A DNA stretch of 64,000 nucleotides from Bacillus sp. EB106-08-02-XG196 (lineage in GTDB: Bacteria > Bacillota > Bacilli > Bacillales > Cytobacillaceae): contig NZ_JABWSY010000004.1 in assembly GCF_013396335.1 (NCBI RefSeq), forward strand, positions 124,001 to 188,000, written 5' to 3'. Shown here one piece after another: positions 55,281 through 64,000 of this stretch. A program made the translations under genes and the position numbers. Position 1 is the first letter of the stretch; each line of letters starts with the position of its first letter. Below the pieces are notes generated by a model. That model made no database searches. It saw only the letters and a program-made list of their open reading frames with translations, and was not told where the DNA came from.

Positions 55281-57011
55281 ATGGAGAGAAATCAATTAAG
55301 GAGAAGAATCTCTGTGGCTTCAGGAAAAGAACCTGCGGATACGGTTGTGAAAAATGGCAGGATTGTTGATGTTTTTAATGGGGAAATACTCGAAGGTGAT
55401 ATCGCCATTGTGGATGGTTATTTCGCAGGTATCGGAGAATATGAAGGGAAACATATTGTTGATGCTAACGGTCAGTATGTACTTCCTGCCTTTATTGACG
55501 GTCATGTTCATATCGAATCGTCCTTGGTGACACCAAGTGAATTCGCAAAAGTCCTGCTGCCGCATGGAGTAACGACCGTTATTGCTGATCCCCACGAGAT
55601 TGCAAATGTCTTAGGCACTGCTGGTATTCAATATATGCTAGATTCTTCCGAAAACCTTCCTTTCGATTTTTATATTATGCTTCCATCTTGCGTTCCAGCG
55701 ACAAGCTTTGAAAACTCAGGTGCAATTTTAACAGCGGAGAATTTAAAACCCTTTTATCAACATTCTCGAGTCCTTGGATTAGCAGAAGTTATGAATTTCC
55801 CTGCAGTCCTTCATGCTGAGGAGGATATGCTGAATAAAATATCTGACGCAAAACAATTGTGTAAAAAAGTCGATGGTCATGCCGCGGGGTTGTCTAAGAG
55901 AGATTTGAATGTCTATATGGCTGCAGGTATTCGGACCGACCATGAGAGTACCACAGCTCTAGAAGCTAAAGAGCGCCTTAAGAGCGGAATGTATTTAATG
56001 ATTCGTGAGGGTACTGTTGCAAGGGATTTACGCAATTTGATTCCAGTTGTAAATCAGTATAATTCCCGCAGGTGCTTATTTGTTACGGATGATAAACATC
56101 TAGATGACCTTGTGCTCGAGGGCAGCATTGATCACAATGTGAGGCTGGCGATTGCAGAAGGACTTTCCCCTATAACCGCTATTCAAATGGCTACCATCAA
56201 TGCCGCGGAATGTTTTGGGCTCCAAGATAAGGGGGCCATCGCAGCAGGTTATAAAGCAGATTTTTCCTTCGTTGAGGACCTTGAAAGTATCAGAATCTCA
56301 CATGTATATAAAGATGGAATGGCAGTCGTCGAAGATGGAAAATTGATTATTGACTGTAATAATAATCATAAGAATGGTTTGGGTAAGTCAGTCCATTTTG
56401 ATGATCTCATAGAAATGAATTTGAATATTTCCTTATTCTCAAAAAAGGCAAATATCATCGAAATCATTCCTAATAGCCTTATTACTCAACATATCGTGGA
56501 AGAAGTGGAAATCTGCGATCAAGGTTTCTTCCAGCCCTCTATCACTGCTGATCAATTAAAGCTTGCCGTAATCGAACGCCATCATATGACGAAGCAAATT
56601 GGTTTAGGAATTGTCAAAGGCTTAGGGTTAAAAAATGGCGCGATTGCCACCACGATTGCCCATGATTCGCATAATCTTATTATTGCTGGAACCAATGATC
56701 GTGATATGACTTTAGCTGCAAATAGGATTAAAAAAATGCAGGGCGGGCTGATTGTCATTAAAGATGGCCAAATCCTCGCATCATTAGAGTTGCCCATTGC
56801 AGGATTAATATCTGACCGCCCTTACCGGGAAATATATGCGAGTCTAAATAACCTTCATATTGCTCTCGAAAAGCTTGGAGCAAACAGTCATTTCAATCCC
56901 TTTTTAACCCTTTCCTTTTTAGCCCTGCCCGTCATTCCTGAACTAAAGCTTACGGACAAAGGCTTGTTTAAGGTATCTAAATTTGAACATATCACTATCT
57001 GTTCTGAGTAA
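55281..57011 (+). CDS. ade: Adenine deaminase
   Basis: 576 residues, binuclear metal amidohydrolase converting adenine to hypoxanthine. Motifs: FIDGHVHIESSLVTPSEFA, TVIADPHEIANVLG, LAEVMNFP, GHAAGLSKRDLN, FVTDDKH, and the C-terminal domain NGAIATTIAHDSHNLI. GTTGGGC precedes the ATG; the start matches the usual family N-terminus. Together with guaD it feeds purine bases toward xanthine, but no xanthine dehydrogenase is in the window. Confidence 0.95.
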   Translation: MERNQLRRRISVASGKEPADTVVKNGRIVDVFNGEILEGDIAIVDGYFAGIGEYEGKHIVDANGQYVLPAFIDGHVHIESSLVTPSEFAKVLLPHGVTTVIADPHEIANVLGTAGIQYMLDSSENLPFDFYIMLPSCVPATSFENSGAILTAENLKPFYQHSRVLGLAEVMNFPAVLHAEEDMLNKISDAKQLCKKVDGHAAGLSKRDLNVYMAAGIRTDHESTTALEAKERLKSGMYLMIREGTVARDLRNLIPVVNQYNSRRCLFVTDDKHLDDLVLEGSIDHNVRLAIAEGLSPITAIQMATINAAECFGLQDKGAIAAGYKADFSFVEDLESIRISHVYKDGMAVVEDGKLIIDCNNNHKNGLGKSVHFDDLIEMNLNISLFSKKANIIEIIPNSLITQHIVEEVEICDQGFFQPSITADQLKLAVIERHHMTKQIGLGIVKGLGLKNGAIATTIAHDSHNLIIAGTNDRDMTLAANRIKKMQGGLIVIKDGQILASLELPIAGLISDRPYREIYASLNNLHIALEKLGANSHFNPFLTLSFLALPVIPELKLTDKGLFKVSKFEHITICSE

Positions 57012-57130
57012 ATTTTGTGCTTTTTAGACATACTATCATGCGAGTTAACCGAAAACGGTTGCGTTCAATGTAATTACCTGTCAAACTAATAGGATGAATT
57101 GACTTCAAAGAAAGTATGTAGGTGACAATC

Positions 57131-57520
57131 ATGATAGAAATAAAAACATCAAAACTCAGCGATGGGGAGTTCAATAGAGGTGTATTTGCAACACGTGATA
57201 TAAAAAAAGGCGAACTGATCCATGAAGCACCCGTTATCGCCTATCCAAATGCGGAGCATGAACATATTGAAAAAACCTTGCTTGCCGATTATGCATTTGA
57301 ATATGGAATCAACCACACATGCCTTCTCTTAGGTTATGGAATGCTATTTAATCATTCTTATCAGCCAAATGCCACTTATGAGATAAATTTTCCAAACCAT
57401 ACCTTTGACTTCTTTGCGTACAAAGACATTAAAGCTGGTGAAGAGATTCTTATCAACTATAATGGCGATGAAGAGGATCAAGAACTACTTTGGTTTGATA
57501 AAGAGAAACAAGAAAACTAA
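57131..57520 (+). CDS. SET-domain protein
   Basis: 129 residues, almost nothing but a SET domain: FNRGVFATRDIKKGELIHEAPV at the start, the pseudoknot pieces GMLFNHSYQPNATY and AGEEILINYNG with the catalytic Tyr. No zinc pre-/post-SET domains. SAM-dependent lysine methylation is the family activity. ATG 57131 follows GTAGGTGA. Neighbours (adenine deaminase, adhE) give no clue to the target. Confidence 0.85.
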   Translation: MIEIKTSKLSDGEFNRGVFATRDIKKGELIHEAPVIAYPNAEHEHIEKTLLADYAFEYGINHTCLLLGYGMLFNHSYQPNATYEINFPNHTFDFFAYKDIKAGEEILINYNGDEEDQELLWFDKEKQEN

Positions 57521-57546
57521 CAGCCCATCAATTGGGCTGTTTTTTT
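57520..57546 (+). terminator. Terminator of the SET gene
   Basis: ACAGCCCA / TGGGCTGT with a short loop and seven T. Confidence 0.85.
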
Positions 57547-57609
57547 GCCTCCTGTCCTCCACTTAGGTAAAAAGGACCATTTTCGGTATATTTGTTAATA
57601 TTTCAAGGT

Positions 57610-57627
57610 TTGTTCAATATTTCACAA
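57610..57627 (+). promoter_or_regulatory. Candidate Rex operator of the 75-aa gene
   Basis: TTGTTCAATATTTCACAA differs at two positions from the symmetric Rex site TTGTGAAATATTTCACAA. It lies 60 bases before the gene at 57687. TTGAAA (57635-57640) and TTATAA, with an 18-base spacer, form a promoter just downstream. Confidence 0.6.
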
Positions 57628-57686
57628 ACTATTGTTGAAAATCGGTGTTATTATAAACTTATAAAAGGTTCAAGGAGTGATATGAC

Positions 57687-57914
57687 ATGATGGTATGTGA
57701 ATGGAAATCCTTTTCAACAGATTCTGAAACGTATACACAAGAAACTTTCGAAGAAACTGTTGGTGATGAATTTGAGGCGATGATGTTCAAGGATAATGAA
57801 AACATTCCAACGTATATATGGACTGTAAACTTTGTCATCGTTGTAAAAAAATATTCAAAGGTCCTTACTGACATATCCTTTGAAAAGATACCACGAAACC
57901 CTGTATGCGAGTAA
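57687..57914 (+). CDS. Hypothetical protein, 75 aa, Rex-boxed
   Basis: Small acidic protein (starts MMVCEWKSFSTDSETYTQ) with a beta-strand-like C-terminal half containing YIWTVNFVIVVKK and ending RNPVCE. No signal peptide or metal motif. AAGGAG lies about nine bases before tandem ATGs. Upstream is a near-consensus Rex site and promoter; downstream, adhE has its own perfect Rex site. Probably expressed when NADH is high; function unknown. Confidence 0.68.
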   Translation: MMVCEWKSFSTDSETYTQETFEETVGDEFEAMMFKDNENIPTYIWTVNFVIVVKKYSKVLTDISFEKIPRNPVCE

Positions 57915-57960
57915 CAATGTAAGTCATATATATTCTGTTTGTTATTTTTTTTACAGCTAC

Positions 57961-57978
57961 TTGTGAAATATATCACAA
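57961..57978 (+). promoter_or_regulatory. Rex operator of adhE
   Basis: TTGTGAAATATATCACAA fits the redox repressor Rex consensus TTGTGA-N6-TCACAA exactly and ends 26 bases before the adhE ATG. Confidence 0.85.
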
Positions 57979-58004
57979 AGTTTTAAGAAATTGGAGGAAT
58001 TAAA

Positions 58005-60608
58005 ATGGCAGTGGCAGAAAAAATGAGCAAGGATATACAAAGTGTAACGACAATGGTGGATACCTTGGTGGAAAATGGTCTAAAAGCGTTAGAAGAATTC
58101 CGCAGCTTTGACCAAGAAATGATTGATACGATTGTGAAGCAAATGGCCTTAGCTGGACTTGATCAGCATATGCAGCTTGCAAAACTTGCTGTTGAAGAAA
58201 CCAAACGAGGCGTTTATGAAGATAAGATTATTAAAAATATGTTTGCAACTGAATATGTCTATCATAATATCAAATATGATAAAACCGTTGGCATTATCAA
58301 CGAAAACGAACATGAAGGCATCATTGAAATTGCCGAACCCGTTGGCGTAATTGCAGGTGTTACACCGGTAACCAATCCAACATCCACAACAATGTTTAAA
58401 GCACTAATCTCTATAAAAACGAGAAATCCAATTGTTTTTGCCTTCCATCCATCCGCACAAAAATGCAGCAGCGAAGCGGCAAGAATCCTTAGGGATGCAG
58501 CGATAAAGGCAGGGGCTCCTGAGAATTGCATCCAATGGATTGAAACGCCATCCATTGAGGCTACACAAGCACTGATGAATCACTCAAGGATATCTATGAT
58601 TCTTGCAACTGGCGGTGCAGGAATGGTCAAATCCGCTTATAGCTCTGGTAAACCAGCCCTCGGTGTAGGACCTGGAAATGTTCCATGCTATATGGAGAAA
58701 TCAGCCAATATCCATCAAGCAGTGAACGACTTAATTTTATCAAAGACGTTTGACAATGGAATGATTTGTGCATCTGAACAGGCTGTGATTATTGATCAAG
58801 AAATTTATTCTCAAGTCAAAAATGAAATGATTGCAAATAATTGTTATTTTTTAAATGAAGAAGAAAAAGAAAAAGTTGAAAAATTAGTTATTAATGAAGT
58901 TTCATGTGCCGTTAATCCGAATATTGTTGGAATGGCTGCAAGTAAAATTGCTGCATTGGCAGGAGTAACAGTTCCAGAAAACACAAAAATACTTGTAGCT
59001 GAATTAAATGGTGTCGGACCAGGCTACCCGCTATCAAGAGAAAAATTAAGTCCAGTCCTAGCCTGTTACAAGGCAAGCAATCTTGAAGAAGGCTTAAAAA
59101 GAGCAGAAGAAATGCTAGAGTTTGGCGGGTTAGGACATTCTGCGGTCATCCATTCCCAAGACCAAACAGTAATTAAGCAGTATGGCTACCGGATGAAGGC
59201 TGGAAGAATCATTGTCAATGCCCCATCATCACAGGGTGCCATCGGTGATATTTACAATGCTTACATGCCTTCACTAACACTTGGCTGTGGTTCATATGGA
59301 GGAAATTCTGTTTCCACTAACGTTGGTGCGATTCACTTAATCAATATCAAAAAAGTAGCCCAAAGGAATGTTAATATGCAATGGTTTAAAGTTCCAGCCA
59401 AAATATATTTCGAAAAAAACTCCACTCAGTATTTAGCTAAAATGCCGAAGATTTCTAAAGCATTCATTGTAACGGACCCTGGAATGGTGAAACTAGGGTA
59501 TGTTGATAAGGTACTTTATTATTTAAGGAAACGTCCGGATTATGTTCATTGTGAAATTTTTTCAGAGGTAGAGCCAGATCCATCCATTGAAACGGTTATG
59601 AAGGGCACCGAAATGATGGCTAAATTCCAGCCGGATGTAATCATTGCTCTCGGCGGTGGGTCAGCGATGGATGCTGCCAAAGGGATGTGGCTGTTCTATG
59701 AGAATCCAGAATCTGAATTCTTTGGGTTAAAACAGAAATTTCTCGATATCCGAAAACGAATTGTGAAATATCCTAAGTTAGGTGAAAAGGCACAATTTGT
59801 TGCGATTCCAACCACCTCTGGAACAGGTTCGGAAGTAACTTCCTTTTCCGTCATAACGGATAAGGAGGCAAATATTAAATATCCGCTTGCCGATTATGAA
59901 TTAACACCAGATGTAGCGATTATTGATCCGCAATTTGTAATGACTGTTCCTAAACATATTACGGCGGATACTGGAATGGATGTATTGACCCATGCCATTG
60001 AGGCTTATGTGTCTTGTATGGCTAATGATTATACAGATGGACTTGCAATGAAAGCCATCCAGCTTGTATTTGAATACCTGCCAAGAGCCTATCGAAATGG
60101 CAGTGACGAATTGGCACGTGAAAAAGTGCATAATGCTTCAACGATTGCTGGTATGGCCTTTGCGAATGCCTTCCTTGGTATCAATCATAGCCTTGCCCAT
60201 AAGCTCGGCTCAGAATTCCATATCGCTCATGGACGTGCAAATACAATATTAATGCCGCATGTCATTCGCTATAATGCTGCCAAACCGAATAAGTTTACAG
60301 CATTCCCGAAATACGCACACTTTGTGGCAGATAAGCGCTATGCAGAAATTGCACGAACACTTGGACTGCCTGCGAATACCACAGAAGAAGGAGTTGAAAG
60401 CCTAGTTCAAGCGATCATTCGCCTGGCAAAAGAGCTTGATATCCCAATGAGTATCGAAGCAAATAATATTGAGGCAGACACTTTTGAAAGCAAGGTTGAC
60501 TACCTCGCAGATAAGGCATTTGAAGACCAATGTACCACTGCTAACCCTAAGCTTCCATTAGTTACAGAATTGGCAGAGATTTACCGTCAAGCATATAAGG
60601 GAGTTTAA
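58005..60608 (+). CDS. adhE: Bifunctional acetaldehyde-CoA/alcohol dehydrogenase
   Basis: 867 residues. The N-terminal half is an acylating aldehyde dehydrogenase (catalytic Cys in NGMICASEQ); the C-terminal half is an iron-dependent alcohol dehydrogenase (AIPTTSGTGSEVT, the metal-binding His in GINHSLAHKLG and HGRANTILMPHVI). It reduces acetyl-CoA to ethanol, regenerating NAD during fermentation. TTGGAGGAAT precedes the ATG. A perfect Rex operator upstream implies induction at high NADH/NAD. Confidence 0.96.
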   Translation: MAVAEKMSKDIQSVTTMVDTLVENGLKALEEFRSFDQEMIDTIVKQMALAGLDQHMQLAKLAVEETKRGVYEDKIIKNMFATEYVYHNIKYDKTVGIINENEHEGIIEIAEPVGVIAGVTPVTNPTSTTMFKALISIKTRNPIVFAFHPSAQKCSSEAARILRDAAIKAGAPENCIQWIETPSIEATQALMNHSRISMILATGGAGMVKSAYSSGKPALGVGPGNVPCYMEKSANIHQAVNDLILSKTFDNGMICASEQAVIIDQEIYSQVKNEMIANNCYFLNEEEKEKVEKLVINEVSCAVNPNIVGMAASKIAALAGVTVPENTKILVAELNGVGPGYPLSREKLSPVLACYKASNLEEGLKRAEEMLEFGGLGHSAVIHSQDQTVIKQYGYRMKAGRIIVNAPSSQGAIGDIYNAYMPSLTLGCGSYGGNSVSTNVGAIHLINIKKVAQRNVNMQWFKVPAKIYFEKNSTQYLAKMPKISKAFIVTDPGMVKLGYVDKVLYYLRKRPDYVHCEIFSEVEPDPSIETVMKGTEMMAKFQPDVIIALGGGSAMDAAKGMWLFYENPESEFFGLKQKFLDIRKRIVKYPKLGEKAQFVAIPTTSGTGSEVTSFSVITDKEANIKYPLADYELTPDVAIIDPQFVMTVPKHITADTGMDVLTHAIEAYVSCMANDYTDGLAMKAIQLVFEYLPRAYRNGSDELAREKVHNASTIAGMAFANAFLGINHSLAHKLGSEFHIAHGRANTILMPHVIRYNAAKPNKFTAFPKYAHFVADKRYAEIARTLGLPANTTEEGVESLVQAIIRLAKELDIPMSIEANNIEADTFESKVDYLADKAFEDQCTTANPKLPLVTELAEIYRQAYKGV

Positions 60609-60630
60609 AAGAGTATTAGGAAATCAAGCG

Positions 60631-60661
60631 AAAAAGCCATCTAACATAGATGGCTTTTTTT
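60631..60661 (+). terminator. Terminator of adhE
   Basis: AAAGCCATCTA / TAGATGGCTTT with a three-base loop and seven T. Confidence 0.85.
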
Positions 60662-60698
60662 ATCCATATCACTACCTATTTTAAAAATAGCCACTAAC

Positions 60699-61706
60699 TT
60701 AATAGGCTGCGAAGCTATTATTTTTAACCTTATCGAACCAAGAGCTGGCGGACTCTTTCAAAACAACATTTAGTTCTTCGATATTTTTTTTGCCCAGGAT
60801 TTGCAACCATTCACGGCTGGCTTCCTCACCACCTGAAGCAAATGGGGCAACCCCGTCTTTCCAGGTGGCACGGCCGCATAACACACCATTAAAGCTAGAA
60901 CCGGAGTCTTTTGCAAATTTCAAAGTCTCTTGGAATAGCGCAGCGCTTACTCCTGCACTTAAAAAGATAAACGGAAGCTGTGTGGACTCACTTTGCTCTT
61001 TGAAATACGCAGCGGCTTCTGCCTGACTATATACGGTTTCACCTTCTGTATACCCTTCAACAAAATTCATATCCACGGGAACTTCTACTTTCAGCACATC
61101 AACTTGATATTGTGGCTTGGAAAACTCCCTCATGGCTTCAATCACTTTATGCGGCTTCACTTTTGCATACTCTTTACTTTTTACATCATCAATATTGGCA
61201 TCATAAGAGACGATTTCCAAGAAAAACGGAATATCCTCGGCAGCACACTCGGAACCTACCCGTTCCATATATACATGTTTATAGTCATTGATTTTCTCAT
61301 CTTCATCGACATCATAGTACAATAAAAATTTTACGGCATCGGCACCTGCTTCTTTCAACCGTTTCACTGACCATTCTGGCAGTAAATCAGGCAGGCGGCC
61401 CACAGCTGTTGCATCGTATCCGGTCTTTTCATAGGCGACCAATAAACCGGAGTCTTTGCTGCGGACTTTAGCCGCTGGCAGTCCATATTCTGGATCTAAT
61501 AGAATCGCAGTTGAATAAGGTGTTAATTCTTCTGAAACCAATTCTTTAAAGCGGATAATACCTTCATCTCCAACTGGTTTCGTACTTCCTGAGGCAATCA
61601 TTTTTTTCAACGAACCGCGTTGATCAATTGCTAAAGCCCCAATAATACCATTTTCATCAGATAAACGCTTTAAAGCGTCCAATTTGTTTTTTGTTAATTC
61701 TAGCAT
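60699..61706 (-). CDS. lacD: Tagatose 1,6-bisphosphate aldolase
   Basis: 335 residues, class I (Schiff-base) LacD family. Family segments: [48 protein letters not shown] and [20 protein letters not shown] 61706 has AGGAGG upstream. It cleaves tagatose-1,6-bisphosphate to DHAP and glyceraldehyde-3-phosphate. Last gene of the operon with lacC, nagA/agaA and agaS. Confidence 0.93.
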   Translation of the reverse strand: MLELTKNKLDALKRLSDENGIIGALAIDQRGSLKKMIASGSTKPVGDEGIIRFKELVSEELTPYSTAILLDPEYGLPAAKVRSKDSGLLVAYEKTGYDATAVGRLPDLLPEWSVKRLKEAGADAVKFLLYYDVDEDEKINDYKHVYMERVGSECAAEDIPFFLEIVSYDANIDDVKSKEYAKVKPHKVIEAMREFSKPQYQVDVLKVEVPVDMNFVEGYTEGETVYSQAEAAAYFKEQSESTQLPFIFLSAGVSAALFQETLKFAKDSGSSFNGVLCGRATWKDGVAPFASGGEEASREWLQILGKKNIEELNVVLKESASSWFDKVKNNSFAAY

Positions 61707-61720
61707 CGATATTCCTCCTA

Positions 61721-62647
61721 TCAATCTATTTTTACCAAATCAAAATACTGTCCGAATTTTGCCATGTTAATGTATCCCGTAGCGTCATCCATGGTATTGA
61801 GCATCCCCGTGGTCATAGCCGTTTTCAACACAGTTTCTACCGATTGGTTTTGATTCAGTGCCACAGCTAACCCAGCAACCACAGAATCTCCGGAACCAAC
61901 CGGATTCACTACGTCTATTTTTGGGAGGGTTACCCGGTAATCATCTGCACCATGCCTTACAAAGGCCCCTTCCCCGCCCATCGAAACAACAATCCATTCA
62001 ATCCCTTTAAACCATTCATGATCTAAAGCTCGTTTTAAACTGCTTACCCTGCTATCTACTTCCACGCCAAGCAGCTGAGACAATTCCGTCAGATTCGGCT
62101 TAATTGCCAATGGTTTTACTTTATGTAACAAGGCTGCTTTTAACGGTTCTCCTGATGAATCCAATACAACTGGAATTTGCCTCCGATGGCAAATCGCTAA
62201 CATTTGCTGGTAAAAATCCACTGGCAGACCCTTAGGTAAACTTCCTGAAATGGTTACCAAAGAAACTTTTGCCAATAGCTCTTCAAATTTCCCTAAAAAA
62301 GCTATCCCTTCTTCATTCGTTAAGGTTGGTCCAGATTCTAATATTTCCGTTTGCCTGCCTTGATGAAGAATAGCAATGCAATTTCTCGACTCTTTTTCGA
62401 TTCTCAAAAAGTCATTCAGAATGTGACTTTTATTTAATTCCTGAACGATGTAATCACCGATCGTTCCGCCAATTACACCGGTTGCAAGGACTTTTTCTTC
62501 CATTTGTGCAATCACCCGGGCAACATTTAAACCTTTTCCGCCAGCTGTTTTCCGAACATTTTCCACACGGTTTACCGCATCTAACTTGAAATTATCTATC
62601 GGATAGGCAATATCAACGGATGGATTCATCGTGACAGCTAAAATCAT
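61721..62647 (-). CDS. lacC: Tagatose-6-phosphate kinase (PfkB family)
   Basis: 308 residues from ATG 62647, which overlaps the nagA stop by 4 bp. PfkB motifs: [12 protein letters not shown] near the N-terminus and the ATP/active-site [12 protein letters not shown] near the C-terminus. 1-phosphofructokinase is the alternative for this subfamily, but linkage to lacD and agaS favours tagatose-6-phosphate. Confidence 0.88.
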   Translation of the reverse strand: MILAVTMNPSVDIAYPIDNFKLDAVNRVENVRKTAGGKGLNVARVIAQMEEKVLATGVIGGTIGDYIVQELNKSHILNDFLRIEKESRNCIAILHQGRQTEILESGPTLTNEEGIAFLGKFEELLAKVSLVTISGSLPKGLPVDFYQQMLAICHRRQIPVVLDSSGEPLKAALLHKVKPLAIKPNLTELSQLLGVEVDSRVSSLKRALDHEWFKGIEWIVVSMGGEGAFVRHGADDYRVTLPKIDVVNPVGSGDSVVAGLAVALNQNQSVETVLKTAMTTGMLNTMDDATGYINMAKFGQYFDLVKID

Positions 62648-63810
62648 TGCACTCCCTCTTTCTGTAAATGGTAACGACAACCACCATCAAGGTAAGTCGC
62701 AAGTAAATCCAGTTCAGGATTCAATACAATAAAGTCAGCAGCGTACCCCTTTGCAATTTTCCCGCATTCCACATCCAGCCCAATACTCTTAGCAGGAGCC
62801 GTACTCGCCATATAGATTGCTTCTTCTGGTGTCGCAATCCCCCAATCGACGACATTTTTGACAGCATCTTTCAGCTGCAATATACTGCCTGCTAAACTGC
62901 CGCCTTCAATCCGGGCCGCGCCTGTTTTCACCTCGACAGGGAATTCTCCGAGTTGATAGTTCCCTTCCGGCATACCTCCAGCCATCATACAATCTGTCAC
63001 CAAAACGGTTTGATCTCTGCCGCGGGCATTCATTAAAATGTTAGCGGCACTAGGATGAACATGATGTCCGTCACAAATGATTTCGGCAAAAACATCTTTT
63101 AAATTCATCGCTGCCCCGACCATCCCCGGCTCCCGATGATGCATCGGACTCATTCCATTGAAGGTATGAACAAAAATCGAAGCTCCTTTTTCAACCGCCT
63201 GCTTTGCTTCTTCGTAAGTGGCGTCACTGTGGGCTAATGCCACTGCAATCTCTTCTTGCACTGCATATTCAATAAATTCCGCTGCTCCTTTTCGTTCAGG
63301 GGCAATGGCAATTTTTTTGATAAAATCATTGGATAATTTCTGCCAGACTTTCAAAAGATCCACGGATGGGTCACAAAAGTATTTCGTGTTTTGGGCCCCT
63401 TTATGCTTTTCTGTAAAAAATGGTCCTTCTAAAAAAATCCCTTTAATTTTTGCACCTTGCACTTTCTTATAATTGGCACCAATCATTTCAACTACATTAT
63501 TCAAGGACTCTGACGAAGAAGTTAAGGTTGTCGGCAAAAACGAAGTAACCCCGCAGGATAGAAGACCTTCAGAAATCTGATTCAATCCTTCAAAATCATT
63601 ATCCATAATGTCATGATTTCTAAAGCCATGAATATGTGTATCTACTAAACCAGGAGCGATCCAATGCCCTGCGTAATCAATAATTTCTTCCGCTTCCACT
63701 GGTCTGTTTCCAGAAAAGTCACCGAATTTCCCATCTCTTATTTCCAAAAATCCAGGACCTTCAACCTTTCCATCAAGGAAAAACTTATCTGCAAAGATAA
63801 ACTTGGACAT
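62644..63810 (-). CDS. nagA: N-acetylhexosamine-6-phosphate deacetylase (NagA/AgaA)
   Basis: 388 residues from ATG 63810 (AGGGGAAG upstream). Amidohydrolase motifs: APGLVDTHIHGFRNHD, GIFLEGPF, ALAHSDATYEEA, THTFNGMSPMHHREPG-like region, and CDGHHVHP. The gene order with agaS, lacC and lacD indicates that the real substrate is probably GalNAc-6-phosphate (AgaA), not GlcNAc-6-phosphate; sequence cannot decide this. Cytoplasmic. Confidence 0.87.
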   Translation of the reverse strand: MSKFIFADKFFLDGKVEGPGFLEIRDGKFGDFSGNRPVEAEEIIDYAGHWIAPGLVDTHIHGFRNHDIMDNDFEGLNQISEGLLSCGVTSFLPTTLTSSSESLNNVVEMIGANYKKVQGAKIKGIFLEGPFFTEKHKGAQNTKYFCDPSVDLLKVWQKLSNDFIKKIAIAPERKGAAEFIEYAVQEEIAVALAHSDATYEEAKQAVEKGASIFVHTFNGMSPMHHREPGMVGAAMNLKDVFAEIICDGHHVHPSAANILMNARGRDQTVLVTDCMMAGGMPEGNYQLGEFPVEVKTGAARIEGGSLAGSILQLKDAVKNVVDWGIATPEEAIYMASTAPAKSIGLDVECGKIAKGYAADFIVLNPELDLLATYLDGGCRYHLQKEGVQ

Positions 63811-63820
63811 GCTTCTTCCC

Positions 63821-64000
63821 CTATTTAAATTCATAGATGGTTACGCCTTTAACAACACGGTTCACCGTTCCTGTCGGTGAAGGTGTATCTGGTGTGTTGC
63901 CTACTTTTACCGAAGCAAGCAAGGAAACTGTCTGACCAATCATGACAAAAGGCAAGGCTAAGTAAGCATCCGGCACGAAGTTGGCCTCGCTGCCAAATCC
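63821..64000 (-). CDS. agaS: AgaS-type sugar isomerase, C-terminal part (5' partial)
   Basis: Only the last 59 residues are inside the window; the gene continues to the right. The visible end has YLALPFVMIGQTVSLL, then VGNTPDTPSPTGTVNRVV and KGVTIYEFK, which matches the typical AgaS ending. AgaS (SIS domain) converts galactosamine-6-phosphate to tagatose-6-phosphate with loss of ammonia. It lies ten bases upstream of nagA, so it belongs to the same operon. Confidence 0.85.
   Translation of the reverse strand, partial: GFGSEANFVPDAYLALPFVMIGQTVSLLASVKVGNTPDTPSPTGTVNRVVKGVTIYEFK

Noticed and set aside
57045-57066. Catabolite (cre) site or terminator between ade and the SET gene
   Set aside because: AACCG/CGGTT forms a short palindrome, but the cre match is poor and there is no U-run.

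Overview
The window comes from a low-GC, spore-forming Bacillaceae genome, close to Bacillus, Neobacillus or Mesobacillus in gene content. The evidence is a set of Bacillus-type regulators and operons: TnrA next to an AmtB/NrgA ammonium transporter, putB-putC-putP-putR, a puc-type urate operon, an ilv-leu operon with a T-box, perfect Rex and TnrA/GlnR operators, sporulation-type promoters, strong AGGAGG-type ribosome binding sites and frequent TTG/GTG starts. I see no rRNA, tRNA, CRISPR array, insertion sequence or prophage. It reads as ordinary chromosome with accessory patches.

Layout. 0-5 kb: a membrane-anchored GDPD (cut by the left edge), a repeat array, a dynamin-like GTPase with a TPR-like N-terminus, and an orphan gene. 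4.8-7.1 kb: polar amino acid ABC importer. 7.4-11.7 kb: a probable spore coiled-coil protein, then a nitrogen block (TnrA-box-preceded small protein, tnrA, ammonium transporter) followed by a nucleotidyltransferase/exonuclease pair. 12.1-23.3 kb: branched-chain amino acid operon ilvE-ilvD-[Ile T-box]-ilvB-ilvH-ilvC-leuABCD. 23.4-31.5 kb: small membrane and spore-type genes, an MFS transporter, a second repeat array, and a run of small single-purpose genes (methyltransferase, DUF1801, two histidine phosphatases, two GNATs, VOC, lipoprotein). 31.6-37.3 kb: proline catabolism. 37.5-48.5 kb: mixed small membrane, DUF and hydrolase genes with several tiny genes. 48.5-57 kb: urate-to-allantoate pathway, divergent from guanine and adenine deaminases. 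57.1-60.6 kb: a SET-domain protein, a Rex-boxed small gene and Rex-controlled adhE. 60.7-64 kb: N-acetylgalactosamine/tagatose-6-phosphate catabolism (lacD, lacC, nagA/agaA, agaS), running off the right edge.

How the genes work together. Much of the window handles nitrogen: ammonium uptake under TnrA, proline to glutamate, purines and urate to allantoate, amino acid import, and branched-chain amino acid synthesis gated by uncharged tRNA.

The most unusual signal is structural. Three intergenic arrays (near 1.0-1.2, 25.9-26.05 and 53.7-54.0 kb) have unrelated sequences but the same design: an inverted repeat plus linker repeated with a period of about 52 bp. One array lies inside the urate operon. 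Several genes shorter than typical annotation cut-offs are also supported by ribosome binding sites, terminators and sporulation-type promoters. Positions of short sites were read by eye and could be off by a base.
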